Shown here piece by piece: positions 26,633 to 35,979 of a DNA stretch of 64,000 nucleotides. Within the stretch, counting starts at the first letter, position 1. Every line of letters begins with the position of its first letter. The stretch comes from Geminicoccaceae bacterium (GTDB lineage Bacteria; Pseudomonadota; Alphaproteobacteria; Geminicoccales; Geminicoccaceae), in assembly GCA_028279345.1 (NCBI GenBank), contig JANQNY010000009.1, positions 62,001-126,000 on the forward strand, given 5' to 3'. Under the pieces are notes generated by a model. That model had not been told where the DNA came from. It made no database searches and worked only from the letters and a program-made list of their open reading frames with translations. The position numbers and the translations under genes are program-made.

Positions 26633-28234
26633 ATGCGACCGATGAAGACGCCTGGGGTCTACATTGTCGAGAGGGACGCGTTTCCCAACTCGGTCGTCCA
26701 AGTGGCGACCGCAGTGCCCGCCTTCATCGGGTACACCGAACGCGCGGCCAATGGCAGCAAGTCGCTCCGGCGCGTGCCGTGGCGGATCAGTTCGCTGGCC
26801 GAGTATCATGAGTATTTCGGTTTCGGTGCGGAGCCGATCTTCGCGGTCCAAGAGCAGGCGGCCGCCAGCGATCAACCCAGCGACCTGCAGGTAGGTGGCA
26901 AGGACTACATCGTCACGCAAGAGGGCGGGCACTACCTGCTCTACCCGTCGATGCGGTTGTTTTTCCAGAACGGTGGCGGGCCCTGCTACGTCATCTCCGT
27001 TGGTGGCTACGAGCAGGATATCGACAAGGAGGCACTCCAATCCGCCATCGGCCTGCTCGTCAAGGAGCAAGAGCCGACGCTCTTGGTGATACCGGAAGCC
27101 GTGCTGCTGGACGAGCAGGAGTGCAGAACCGTGCAAGGGCAGATGCTCGCGCATTGCGGCGACGTGATGAAAAACCGCTTTGCCGTTCTCGACGTGTGGG
27201 GCGGCTGGCGTGACCGCCAGGACCCGGCAGGCGACCCGATCGATGCGTTTCGCAACGCACTAGGTGTGAACTTCCTCGACTACGGTGCCGCCTATTACCC
27301 GTGGCTCGACACCACCATCTACTCTCCCCGCGACCTGAGCTTCGAGAACCTCGCGCCACCGGCGCGGCCGCTGCTGCAGCAGCTGATCCGCACGGAACTG
27401 GCCCTCCCGGCACCGGACGCGAGCGGTGACGAGCCGAGTGATGGAGGTGCGGCTGGGAACGGCAACGGTGGCGGGCAGGTCCCGGCACGTCCGACAACGG
27501 CGCAGCGGGTCGAGGAGCAAATCGCCCTCGTGACGTCGACGTGGCAGGAAGGGCCGGCACAGGACGTCGCGACGAAAAAGGGCATGCTCGACAAGGCGCT
27601 ACGCTCGCAGAGCAGCGTCTACGCGGAGCTGATGGCCGACATGGCATTCAAGCTCAATCGGCTGCCGCCAGCCGCGGCGATGGTGGGTGTGTACACGATG
27701 GTCGACAACAGCCGCGGGGTCTGGAAGGCGCCCGCGAATGTGAGCCTCAACTCGGTCGTGGCGCCGACCATCAATATCTCGCATGACGACCAGGAGGACT
27801 TGAACGTCACGCCGCAAGGCAAGTCGATCAACGCGATCCGGCCGTTCGTCGGCGAGGGCGTGCTCGTTTGGGGTGCGCGCACCCTCGACGGCAACAGCCT
27901 CGACTGGCGTTACATCAACGTGCGTCGGACGATGCTCATGATCGAGGAATCGATCAGGCTCGCGAGCAAGGCCTACGTCTTCGAGCCCAACACCGCCAAC
28001 ACGTGGGTGACGATGCGGAGCATGATCCGCAACTTCCTGACGGGCATCTGGAAGCAGGGCGGGCTCGCCGGCGCCGTGCCCGAGGAGGCCTTCAGCGTCC
28101 ATGTCGGCCTGGGCGAGACGATGACGCCTGAGGACATCCTGGAGGGCATCTTGCGGATCACGGTGCTGCTCGCGGTCACGCGACCGGCCGAGTTCATCGA
28201 GGTTACGTTCCAGCAGCAGCAGCAGCGCTCCTAG
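26633..28234 (+). CDS. Contractile sheath protein (Afp2/Pvc2-like)
   Basis: A 533-residue tail sheath subunit that forms the contractile outer cylinder. The N-terminus (TPGVYIVERDAFPNSVVQVA, VPAFIGYTERA) and C-terminus (WRYINVRRTMLMIEESI, NTWVTMRSMIRNFLTGIW, ILRITVLLAVTRPAEFIE) are typical. A Gly/Asn-rich insertion lies around residues 260-285. Only one sheath gene is present, whereas Afp and PVC carry three. The start is the ATG at 26633 after GGGCGGAGGA; a second ATG nine bases later is possible. The adjacent tube genes supply the inner cylinder. Confidence 0.96.
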   Translation: MRPMKTPGVYIVERDAFPNSVVQVATAVPAFIGYTERAANGSKSLRRVPWRISSLAEYHEYFGFGAEPIFAVQEQAAASDQPSDLQVGGKDYIVTQEGGHYLLYPSMRLFFQNGGGPCYVISVGGYEQDIDKEALQSAIGLLVKEQEPTLLVIPEAVLLDEQECRTVQGQMLAHCGDVMKNRFAVLDVWGGWRDRQDPAGDPIDAFRNALGVNFLDYGAAYYPWLDTTIYSPRDLSFENLAPPARPLLQQLIRTELALPAPDASGDEPSDGGAAGNGNGGGQVPARPTTAQRVEEQIALVTSTWQEGPAQDVATKKGMLDKALRSQSSVYAELMADMAFKLNRLPPAAAMVGVYTMVDNSRGVWKAPANVSLNSVVAPTINISHDDQEDLNVTPQGKSINAIRPFVGEGVLVWGARTLDGNSLDWRYINVRRTMLMIEESIRLASKAYVFEPNTANTWVTMRSMIRNFLTGIWKQGGLAGAVPEEAFSVHVGLGETMTPEDILEGILRITVLLAVTRPAEFIEVTFQQQQQRS

Positions 28235-28263
28235 CGCGCCGCACCTAGCGACGGAGAAGGTTG

Positions 28264-28719
28264 ATGGCCGACGGATCCCAGCAAGACACTTCGATCTGGC
28301 CCATCCCGAAGTTCCATTTCCAGGTGAAGTGGGACAGCGAGGTGATGTCGTTCCAGGAGGTTTCCGGCCTTGATGTCGAGGGCCAAGTCATCGAGTACCG
28401 CCGGGGCGACAGTCCAGAATTCAGTACGGTAAAGATGCCTGGCATCAAAAAATACTCGAACATTACGATGAAGAAGGGGGTGTTCAAGTCGGATAACAAG
28501 TTCTGGGATTGGTTTTCGCAGATCAAGATGAACACGATCAAGCGCATCCCAGTAACGATCAGCCTCCTCGACGAGGGAGGAAACCCGACGATGGTGTGGA
28601 CGCTCGCGAACGCCTTCCCGACGAAGATCACCGGAACCGATCTCAAGTCCGACGGCAATGAGGTCGCGATCGAGACGATCGAGATCGCGCACGAGGGCCT
28701 CACCATCGAGAACAGCTAG
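28264..28719 (+). CDS. Inner tube protein (Afp1/Pvc1-like)
   Basis: A 151-residue protein of the T4 gp19-like tail-tube family, whose hexamers stack into the inner tube. Typical segments are KFHFQVKWDSEVMSFQEVSG, VIEYRRGDSPEF, KYSNITMKKGVF, FWDWFSQIKMN and WTLANAFPTKITGTDLKSDG. The ATG at 28264 follows GGAGAAGG. The coding sequence is less GC-rich than its neighbours (25 of 60 bases G/C in 28441-28500), partly from its Lys/Asn-rich composition. It is the main tube candidate; the next gene encodes a second tube-like protein. Confidence 0.95.
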   Translation: MADGSQQDTSIWPIPKFHFQVKWDSEVMSFQEVSGLDVEGQVIEYRRGDSPEFSTVKMPGIKKYSNITMKKGVFKSDNKFWDWFSQIKMNTIKRIPVTISLLDEGGNPTMVWTLANAFPTKITGTDLKSDGNEVAIETIEIAHEGLTIENS

Positions 28720-28729
28720 GCCGACTCCA

Positions 28730-29179
28730 GTGCCCGATGAGCGTATGCCGCTGCCGGCGTTTCACTTCCGCGTGGCGATCGACGGGGGCGGCCGGGACAC
28801 ATCGTTCACGGAGGTGGACGGTCTCGTCGCGACCCTCGAGGTGGAGACCGTCGTCGAGGGCGGGGAGAACCGGTTCGTGCACCGTCTGCCCAAGCCGGCG
28901 GCGCGGTCGAACCTTGTCCTGAAACGGGGCGTTGCGCCGCTCGACTCGCCGCTCGTTAGCTGGTGTCGAGAGACACTGGAGAGTGACCTCGAGAAGCCGA
29001 TCGAGCTGAGGTCGCTGGACGTCCACCTCCTCGACGAAAACGCTGCGCCCGTCCGGAGCTGGTCGGTCGTCAACGCGTTTCCACTCAAATGGACCGTCGA
29101 CAGCTTCGTCTCGACCAAGAACGAAGCCGCCATTGAGAGCATCGAGCTCGCCTACGCTTTCTTGAACAGGACCAAGTAA
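28730..29179 (+). CDS. Second tube-type protein (Afp5/Pvc5-like tube initiator)
   Basis: A ~149-residue protein of the same gp19-like fold: FHFRVAIDGGGRDTSFTEVDG, NRFVHRLPKPAARSNLVLKRG, VSWCRETLESD and WSVVNAFPLKWTVDSF. In Afp/PVC the second tube protein joins the tube to the baseplate hub. The start is the GTG at 28730; the ATG at 28745 is an alternative and the ribosome site does not decide. Its stop TAA overlaps the ATG of the DUF5908 gene (TAATG), indicating tight coupling. Confidence 0.93.
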   Translation: MPDERMPLPAFHFRVAIDGGGRDTSFTEVDGLVATLEVETVVEGGENRFVHRLPKPAARSNLVLKRGVAPLDSPLVSWCRETLESDLEKPIELRSLDVHLLDENAAPVRSWSVVNAFPLKWTVDSFVSTKNEAAIESIELAYAFLNRTK

Positions 29180-29349
29180 TGGCCGTGGAAATCCGTCAGC
29201 TCGTCATCAAGTGCGAGGTGCGCAGCGATGCCTCCTCGCCGGCCGATCCGGCCCCCGCGGAGGCCCGAAACCGGCCGCTGAGCCGTGATCTCGTGGCCGC
29301 TATCGATCGCCGGATCGACGAAGCGCTGCGTCGGGCGCGCGAGCGCTAG
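29179..29349 (+). CDS. Small DUF5908 family eCIS protein
   Basis: A 56-residue protein, easily missed because of its size. It begins MAVEIRQLVIKCEVRS, matching the DUF5908 pattern (M-x-IEIRELVI) of small proteins found in eCIS clusters between tube and LysM genes. The remainder is a Pro/Ala linker and a basic helix (DRRIDEALRRARER). It overlaps the tube gene stop by one base and ends four bases before the next ATG. It is probably equivalent in position to Afp6/Pvc6. Function is unknown. Confidence 0.8.
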   Translation: MAVEIRQLVIKCEVRSDASSPADPAPAEARNRPLSRDLVAAIDRRIDEALRRARER

Positions 29350-29353
29350 CAAG

Positions 29354-30049
29354 ATGCTGGAGAAGCTCACCATCCGCAGCTGCAAGCTGACGCAGGGCGG
29401 CCAACAGGTCGTGCCGCAGTCGGGCCCGGGCGCCGAGTTCGCGACGCTCATCAACCCGGCCGAGGTGAAGCACGGCCACGCCATCCGCTACAGCCAGGAC
29501 GAGTCCATCGGCGATGTGGACAGCGAACAGGTGTTCGGCCGCTACTCGCCGGAGACCGTGACATTCTCGCTCGTCCTCGACGGGACCGGCGCCGTGCCGG
29601 CGCCGCGCGGCGGACCGCCCAAGCCTGTGCGCAAGCAGATCGATCAGCTCAAGAAGATCTGCTACGATTACAATAGCGAGGCGCACGCGCCCAACATTGT
29701 GAAGTTGTCGTGGGGCAATACATTTCAGAACTTTTTTGCCCGCCTACAGCAACTAAACATCGACTACACAATGTTCAAGCCAACCGGCGAGCCGCTGCGT
29801 GCCAAGGCTCAGCTCAACTTCGTGCGGTTTCGCACCGAACGCGAATCACAGCGCGCGGCGGGCAAGCAGTCCGCCGACCTGACCCGGGTGGTGGTGGTCC
29901 GCGAGGGCGACACGCTGCCGCTTTTGTGCGAGCAGTTCTACGGTGACCCCGGCCGCTATCTCGACGTCGCGCGGGCAAACGACCTGGTCAACTTCCGACA
30001 GTTGGCGCCCAACACGCAGTTGCGGTTTCCGCCGCTGACGCGCGCATGA
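29354..30049 (+). CDS. Baseplate hub protein with LysM-like domain (Afp7/Pvc7-like)
   Basis: A 231-residue protein. Residues ~1-150 match the gp53-like/CIS hub region (KLTIRSCKLTQG, FATLINPAEVKHGHAIRYSQ, VTFSLVLDGTG). Residues ~178-230 are a LysM-type fold (VVVREGDTLPLLCEQFYGDP, VARANDLVNFRQLAPNTQL). In Afp/PVC this protein sits between tube and VgrG-like spike in the baseplate. The ATG at 29354 follows the DUF5908 stop by four bases; its own stop overlaps the spike gene (ATGA). Confidence 0.92.
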   Translation: MLEKLTIRSCKLTQGGQQVVPQSGPGAEFATLINPAEVKHGHAIRYSQDESIGDVDSEQVFGRYSPETVTFSLVLDGTGAVPAPRGGPPKPVRKQIDQLKKICYDYNSEAHAPNIVKLSWGNTFQNFFARLQQLNIDYTMFKPTGEPLRAKAQLNFVRFRTERESQRAAGKQSADLTRVVVVREGDTLPLLCEQFYGDPGRYLDVARANDLVNFRQLAPNTQLRFPPLTRA

Positions 30050-31821
30050 CCGCCTCGCCGCTGGACGACGCCGGCAGCGTGCTCGACGTGACGGTCAAGG
30101 CCGACGGCCGGCCGGTCGAGACGAACCGTCTGCTCGAGGTGGAGATCGAGCACCGCGCCAACCGAATCGGCCGGGCGGTTCTGGTCTTCGACGACAGCGA
30201 TCCTGGCGTCGCCGAGTTCTCGCTCACGGACGCGGACACCTTCAAGCCCGGATCGCAAGTCGAAGTGTTGGCAGCCTATGACCAAGCTGCGCCTCAGCGC
30301 CTGTTCAAAGGCATTGTCGTCATGGACCGGCTGACGATCGGCGGTGACAATGAGGTGAGGCTCCGGGTCGAATGCCGTCACGCTGCCGTCGCAATGACGA
30401 CCGCCCGACAAAACCGGGCCTTCGAGGACAGCACCGACAGCGACGTGCTGAGCAAGCTCCTCCGCGCGCACGGTCTCGACGCCAGTGTGGCCGCGACGGC
30501 GCCCGCTCACGGCGTCCTTGTGCAGAGCCATGCGACGGATTGGGACTTCCTGCTGCTGCGCGCGGAGGCCAACGGTCTGGTGGTTCTACTCGATGATGAC
30601 CGCGTGAGGGTAAAAGCCGCCGAGCTGCAGTCGCCGGTTCTGGAGGTTACCTACGGCACGGACATCGTCCGCTTCGACGCGCGCCTGGACGCCCGAAGCC
30701 AACATGCGCGCGCGGAGGCCGCAACTTGGGTCTCCAGCAAGTTTGAGGTCGCGACGGAGCGCGCCCCGGCGCCGAGCCTGAAGTCGACCGGTCCCGGCAA
30801 CCTCGACGCGCCGGCGCTCGCAAAGGCGCTCAACACGGACGACCTCCGCCTGCAGAGTGCGGCGGTCGACGAGGTCGCGCTCAAAGGTTGGGCCGAGGCG
30901 CGACAGCGTCGTACCGGCTTTGCCCGCAACCGCGCCGAGGTGACCTTCACGGGTTCGGCGCGCGTGCGACCTGGCGACACTCTCGAACTCAAAAACCTCG
31001 GCCGCCGCTTCAGCGGTCGGGCCTATGTCGGTCGCGTCACGCACCGCCTGGCACCAGGAGAGTGGCTCACCACGGTCGAGACCGGGCTCGAGCCCTGGAC
31101 GCACGCCGAAGGGCCCGCTCCGCTCGCCGAGCCCGAGGTGGCTGGCCTCGCTGCACCGGCGCGCGGCCTCCTCACCGGCATCGTGCTGAAGCTGGGCGAC
31201 GACCCCGACCGCGAGACGCGCATCAAGGTGAAGCTCCCTCTGCTGGCAAGCCGTGACGGCGTCGTGCCCGAGGTCTGGGCGCGGCTCGCCGCGATGACGG
31301 CCTCGGACGGCTTCGGGCACGTGTTCCTGCCGGAGATCGGCGACGAGGTGGTGCTGGGCTTCTTGAACGACGACCCGGCCTTTCCGGTCGTCCTGGGTGC
31401 GCTCTACAGCTCGAAGCACGCGCCACCGTACACGTTCCAGGACGGCAACAACACAAAGGCGGTCGTCTCCCGTGCCAATCTGCGCCTGATCTTCGACGAG
31501 GAAAAGAAAGCGATCAGCCTCGTCACGCCTGCGGGCAACACGCTGGTTCTGGACGACAATGCGACGTCGGTCAGCCTCAAGGACCAGCACGGCAACGAGG
31601 TCATCCTCGGCCCGGGCGGCATCACGATCAGCAGCCCTAAGGACATCAAGGTCACGGCAACCGGCAAGATCGACATCGCAGCGACGCAGGATGCCAGCGT
31701 CTCCGGCGCGAACGTCAACGCCTCGGCCGATTTGGGCCTCAAGGCCACGGGCGGCGCCTCGGCCGAGCTTTCGGCGGCCGGCAAGACGACGGTCAAAGGC
31801 GGGTTGGTGATGATCAATTGA
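30046..31821 (+). CDS. VgrG-like central spike protein (Afp8/Pvc8-like)
   Basis: A 591-residue spike subunit (trimer expected). Residues ~1-345 form the gp27-like hub domain. Residues ~375-470 form the gp5-like OB-fold domain (GIVLKLGDDPDRETRIKVKL, FGHVFLPEIGDEVVLGFL, FPVVLGALYSSKHAPP). Residues ~485-591 are a repetitive beta-helix needle (NEVILGPGGITISSPKDIKV) on which PAAR would sit. No extra C-terminal effector domain is fused. The start overlaps the previous gene by four bases. Confidence 0.95.
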   Translation: MTASPLDDAGSVLDVTVKADGRPVETNRLLEVEIEHRANRIGRAVLVFDDSDPGVAEFSLTDADTFKPGSQVEVLAAYDQAAPQRLFKGIVVMDRLTIGGDNEVRLRVECRHAAVAMTTARQNRAFEDSTDSDVLSKLLRAHGLDASVAATAPAHGVLVQSHATDWDFLLLRAEANGLVVLLDDDRVRVKAAELQSPVLEVTYGTDIVRFDARLDARSQHARAEAATWVSSKFEVATERAPAPSLKSTGPGNLDAPALAKALNTDDLRLQSAAVDEVALKGWAEARQRRTGFARNRAEVTFTGSARVRPGDTLELKNLGRRFSGRAYVGRVTHRLAPGEWLTTVETGLEPWTHAEGPAPLAEPEVAGLAAPARGLLTGIVLKLGDDPDRETRIKVKLPLLASRDGVVPEVWARLAAMTASDGFGHVFLPEIGDEVVLGFLNDDPAFPVVLGALYSSKHAPPYTFQDGNNTKAVVSRANLRLIFDEEKKAISLVTPAGNTLVLDDNATSVSLKDQHGNEVILGPGGITISSPKDIKVTATGKIDIAATQDASVSGANVNASADLGLKATGGASAELSAAGKTTVKGGLVMIN

Positions 31822-31855
31822 GCCCGGATCGGACCTGCGAGCGGGAGCAAGCCTA

Positions 31856-32296
31856 TTGAGCGAGACACCCCGCGACCGCTCCTTCCTCGGCACGGGCTGG
31901 GCGTTTCCGCCGCGCTTCGACCCTGCGACCGGGGCGGTGGCGCTGGTGTCGGACGAGGACGACATCCGGGAGAGCATGACGATCCTCATGCGGACGCGCC
32001 CTGGCGAGCGTGTCATGCACCCGCGCTATGGCTGCGACATCTATCGCTTCGTCTTCGCGCAGGTCGACGCCACGACGACGACAGAGATTCGCGACGCGAT
32101 CGCTCAGGCGATCCTGTTTTTCGAACCGCGGGTGCTGCTCGAGGACGTGCGGCTCCGCTTCGAAGACGCGCTCGGGGGCCGCCTCGACATCGAGCTCGTC
32201 TATCGGATCCGGGCTACCAACAACCGCGCCAACATCGTCTTCCCGTTCTATCTGCAGGAAGGGACGCTCGTCGGGGCCGACGAGGCGCCGCGCTGA
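31856..32296 (+). CDS. Baseplate wedge protein gp25-like (Afp9/Pvc9-like)
   Basis: A 146-residue protein of the GPW/gp25 family. Features are FLGTGWAFPPRFDPATGAVA, EDDIRESMTILMRTRPGERV and MHPRYGCDIYRFVFAQVD. It initiates the sheath and links it to the baseplate. The start is a TTG at 31856. It ends the plus-strand arm; only 20 bases separate it from the 3' end of the convergent minus-strand arm. Confidence 0.94.
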   Translation: MSETPRDRSFLGTGWAFPPRFDPATGAVALVSDEDDIRESMTILMRTRPGERVMHPRYGCDIYRFVFAQVDATTTTEIRDAIAQAILFFEPRVLLEDVRLRFEDALGGRLDIELVYRIRATNNRANIVFPFYLQEGTLVGADEAPR

Positions 32297-32316
32297 GCTG
32301 CCCGCGTCGCCAACGC

Positions 32317-35300
32317 TCAAGGCCGCTGTTCTTCACTGCGGCTGGCAAGGCGAAGTATCGCTACGCGAGCGGCCAGGAACAGGGCGACGGCAGCAAGTCC
32401 CCATAGCGCGCCTTGGCGCAGCAGAGGATCGCAAATGCTGACGATGAGTGCGCTAACTGCAAGTAGAACAAATAGTACAGGTATAAAGTAGTACCGCTCT
32501 GCGACTTCCATGCAGAAGCGACAATAGAGACGCGTCGTAATCCACATCGCCAGGACTGCGAGCGCCAGACCCGCCATCACGGTCCGGGCCAGGACCCGGT
32601 TGGGACAGACCACATCGCAGATCGGAGCGAGCCGTACGGACCACCATTCGAGCGCGTCGGTGATCTGGTCGAGGCTCAAGACCATGACGTCGTCGATAGT
32701 GGCGACCATGCCGGCGTAGCCGGTCTGGTCGGCGAGCGGCGGCGGCCAGAAGGCGACGCCCGCGAAATTGTCCTTGAAGAACACGAGGTCATCGCGCAGC
32801 TGGCTGAACGGCTCGGGCGGCGTAGGGCGGCGCAGGACCACCGCGCCGTCTTCGAGCCGCGGCACCAGCCGGAAGAGGTCCTGGTGGCCGTTGGGCGGCA
32901 ACGCGGCAAGCGTCCGACGCAGCACCTGCTGGCGATCCTCGCCGGCGAATGCAGCTTGGATCCCTGCGTGGAGGACCTGCTTCGTCGTTCGCGTCTCGCG
33001 GTCGAGAAACACGATGACATAGCCGACGACGACCTCTGCCGGCGAGCGACGGCGCGCCGCTTCTACGGCCGCGTCGCCGGTGTCCGCAGTCTCCAGCGAT
33101 GGCACCTCGCGCGCCGGCGTCAGCGCGACAGGGAGGATCGGGGCGAGACCCAGGAACACCCGCTCGACGGCGTCCCGCCGCGCGCCGTCACCGGGTACGG
33201 GCGGCAGGGTGAAAGCGACATTGATTCGTGGGCGGAGCGCCGGGTCCGGAACGGCCTCGCGCAGCAGCGTAGCGACGTCCTCGACCAAGGCGACGATCGT
33301 CCTCATCTCTGCGGCCAAATCTAGCGAGCCGTCGTCCTCGTTCGCCGGCATACCCAGATTCTCGAAGTGCAGCGTCAACCCGTCGAGCCGCGGCTCGAGG
33401 TCTGCGAATGGACCCAGGAGAGTGTCGACGCCGGACGTCAGCGTGCGTGCGATGCCTTCACCGAGGCCGCGGGCCGGCAAGCGTCGGATCTCCGCGAGCT
33501 CGACGATGCGCCGAGCAGCTTCGCCTGTGAGCCTGTCCGACCAGGTCGCCCAGTCGGCGATCCGCACGGCAAGATCCGCCTGCGCCATGTGGCGATGCGC
33601 CGTGCGCACGAAGCTCGCCGCAGCCCCCGGCACTTCCCAGGGCTCGCTGGCGACGGCGAGCGTCTCCGTCCCCCAGATGCGGGCGCCGACGAAAGCGACG
33701 TCCGAGATGCGCCGCAGATCCAAACGGCTCTCCTGGAGCGCGCTCGCCGGCGGTGGCGTCCAGAACGGGTAGAATGCGTAGACCCGCGTGTCCTGGTCGA
33801 GTGGCCGCACGCAGCCGCAATCGCCCACCGCCTCCGCAAACGGAGCCGAGCGTTCGGTGTTGGCCGCATCGGCAGGGCGAGCGGATTGCGTTGCGGCGTC
33901 GACTGTGGTGGGCGAGACCGAGGCGAAACCGGAGCCGGCGTGCGGGCTGCCCCGATCTGCCACCGGCGACCGCGCGTTCGCTACGGCGTCAGCGAAGAGC
34001 CGCGGGTCGGGGAACGCGATGTCGGCGATCTGCTCGAGGTCGCTCGTGGGGTAGGGGACCCCTTCCAGGGCCGGCACCTCGGCACGCAGCTCCGCGACCT
34101 GTGCCTCCGTCAGGATGAAGGCCTCTTGCCTCGTCAACGCTTGACGGATCGAGGCTTCGAAGGCTTGGCCGGTGAGGGGCTCGTCGCGCGCGACCAACGC
34201 CACGCCGACGGCCTCGCGGACGGTGGCCCCCAGCTGCTCGGCCGGCAACTCCCGACCGAGAACGCGATCGAGCGCATCGGCGGGCAGGCCGTTCGCAGCA
34301 AGCGTCGCCCGGGCTGTCTCATCGATGACGAGCACGGTTTCCGGAGCGCTGGTGTCCACGGGTTCTGTGGCCTCGCCTTCTCCTTCCGCCGCGCCGTTCG
34401 GATCGGCGTCCTCGATGGGCGCATCCGTCGCGGTAACCTCGCTGTCGGTCGCCTCGGGCGCAGCTACGGGCACTGCAAAACCCAAGGCGAAGCCCGAGAG
34501 CTCTTCGGTGTCAGCAACACGCTGAGCCGCGAGAAGCGCCTCCAGGTCGCGATGCATCCGTCTGGCCAGCCGCTCGCGATCCGCAGCTGGAGCGACATCG
34601 AACGCAGCACTGAGTGACGGCTCACCGGGCGGCAGCGCGGCAACGAGGCGGTCCTTGCTCGGTTCGTCCAAGGCCCAGTTCACGACGGGGCTCATCCGTC
34701 TTGCCACGTTGCGGATACGCGCTCGGCTGCACGCGTCGAGCGCGCTGTCCCCGACGGCCGCGTCCACCGCGGCAATCAGCGCTTCACGCGTCGCGAAGCT
34801 CATGCCCGCGAGCGCTTCGACGGCGGCTGCGCGCGCATCGCTCGCTTCGAGCCGCTCGACCGCCTGATCGGTGAGCTCGTAGTAGAGCCAGCCGGTCGGC
34901 TGTCGGCACTCGGCGAGTTCGGTTGGGGGCGACGGCTGGGCAGGGAAGTCGCGCAGCAGCGGGATGACCACGGACGCTGGCCCGGCGAGCCGGCGCACGC
35001 GCTCGCCTGCCACCCGGCCGCCGTCATCTGTTAGGACCCACGCTGTGAACCGCGCTCCGGCGAGCGTCGGGATCGCTTCCGGGACGGCCGCATCGAGACG
35101 GGCGAAATGCTCGAGCGCGTCGCGGAGCGCGCTGGCGAGGCCGCCGGTCGGCGCGCGGATCGGAAAGCGGCGGCAGAACGCGTCGTAGGCGGCGCGGAGG
35201 TCGTCGCGTGGGCCGCCGATGAGGGCTTCGAGCAGTGCCCGCATCGCCGCCTCGTCGAGCCCGGCCGGCCCGCGCTGCCCCGTCTGTCCGGCAAGGATTG

Positions 35301-35979
35301 CTGCCGCCGAGGCGCAGGCGTTGGCCGGGCCCAGCGGCCCTACGGACCCGCCGGCGTCGACATACTCGTCGAACAGCCGGAGCACCATCGGCGCGGGTCC
35401 GGCGAAACGCAGAACGCGAAGATTGTGGTCACCAGCCACCTGCCCTGCACGCAGGAACGCCTCAAAGCCGGCGTCCGAGACGAGTGCCGGCCACGTCGGA
35501 TAGAGGCCTACGGTCGGCCGGCCCTCGCTGTCGAACGCCAGAGCGTTGTAGTGGCGCGCCGCGCCGAGCACGGTCGGTAGACGCTCGTCACCGGCAGCTA
35601 CATCGACTGTTGCGACGGTGCACAGGAGCCCTACCGCATTGGTCGTCACCGGGCCCACCCGACCGTCAGCAAGATCGCCGGCGCGGGGAGCTGCGCGGAT
35701 CGCCGTTCGGATGTCCTCTAGAGCCTCCGTCGGCATCTCCGCCAGGATTCGGTCGTCCAGCCGGAAGAACGAGCGCGTACCGCCTTGCACCTCCCGGACC
35801 TCGCGACGCCTGTCGTCTGGTGGAAGCGCAGCAAAGGGCGCACGGAGATCCGGAGGCGTGAAGGCGCATACGGCGTCAATCGGCGAGGGCTGGGCGTCGG
35901 CACGCGCGATCGGCCACGCGCCCGCGATCAGGGCTATCAGCAAAAGGAGGAGGAACTGGTTCGATCTCACCAACCTCAC
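32317..35979 (-). CDS. 1220-residue exported membrane-anchored eCIS protein with PG-binding-like and GH18-like regions
   Basis: This protein has an N-terminal signal peptide (residues 1-28), a very large extracytoplasmic part, and three C-terminal transmembrane helices (~1130-1149, 1163-1182, 1189-1208). Residues ~93-125 contain DGRVGPVTTNAV, like a peptidoglycan-binding-1 repeat. Residues 510-545 are an acidic Pro/Thr-rich linker. Residues ~730-1090 look like a GH18 (chitinase-type) barrel, starting TRVYAFYPFW. The GH18 catalytic motif DxxDxDxE appears as DGLTLHFE (865-872), keeping the Glu but losing the middle Asp residues. It is the last gene of the minus eCIS arm; its ATG overlaps the ATPase stop (ATGA). 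I infer cell-wall contact and membrane anchoring of the injection system. The topology is clear; the domain calls are tentative. Confidence 0.75.
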   Translation of the reverse strand: MRLVRSNQFLLLLLIALIAGAWPIARADAQPSPIDAVCAFTPPDLRAPFAALPPDDRRREVREVQGGTRSFFRLDDRILAEMPTEALEDIRTAIRAAPRAGDLADGRVGPVTTNAVGLLCTVATVDVAAGDERLPTVLGAARHYNALAFDSEGRPTVGLYPTWPALVSDAGFEAFLRAGQVAGDHNLRVLRFAGPAPMVLRLFDEYVDAGGSVGPLGPANACASAAAILAGQTGQRGPAGLDEAAMRALLEALIGGPRDDLRAAYDAFCRRFPIRAPTGGLASALRDALEHFARLDAAVPEAIPTLAGARFTAWVLTDDGGRVAGERVRRLAGPASVVIPLLRDFPAQPSPPTELAECRQPTGWLYYELTDQAVERLEASDARAAAVEALAGMSFATREALIAAVDAAVGDSALDACSRARIRNVARRMSPVVNWALDEPSKDRLVAALPPGEPSLSAAFDVAPAADRERLARRMHRDLEALLAAQRVADTEELSGFALGFAVPVAAPEATDSEVTATDAPIEDADPNGAAEGEGEATEPVDTSAPETVLVIDETARATLAANGLPADALDRVLGRELPAEQLGATVREAVGVALVARDEPLTGQAFEASIRQALTRQEAFILTEAQVAELRAEVPALEGVPYPTSDLEQIADIAFPDPRLFADAVANARSPVADRGSPHAGSGFASVSPTTVDAATQSARPADAANTERSAPFAEAVGDCGCVRPLDQDTRVYAFYPFWTPPPASALQESRLDLRRISDVAFVGARIWGTETLAVASEPWEVPGAAASFVRTAHRHMAQADLAVRIADWATWSDRLTGEAARRIVELAEIRRLPARGLGEGIARTLTSGVDTLLGPFADLEPRLDGLTLHFENLGMPANEDDGSLDLAAEMRTIVALVEDVATLLREAVPDPALRPRINVAFTLPPVPGDGARRDAVERVFLGLAPILPVALTPAREVPSLETADTGDAAVEAARRRSPAEVVVGYVIVFLDRETRTTKQVLHAGIQAAFAGEDRQQVLRRTLAALPPNGHQDLFRLVPRLEDGAVVLRRPTPPEPFSQLRDDLVFFKDNFAGVAFWPPPLADQTGYAGMVATIDDVMVLSLDQITDALEWWSVRLAPICDVVCPNRVLARTVMAGLALAVLAMWITTRLYCRFCMEVAERYYFIPVLFVLLAVSALIVSICDPLLRQGALWGLAAVALFLAARVAILRLASRSEEQRP

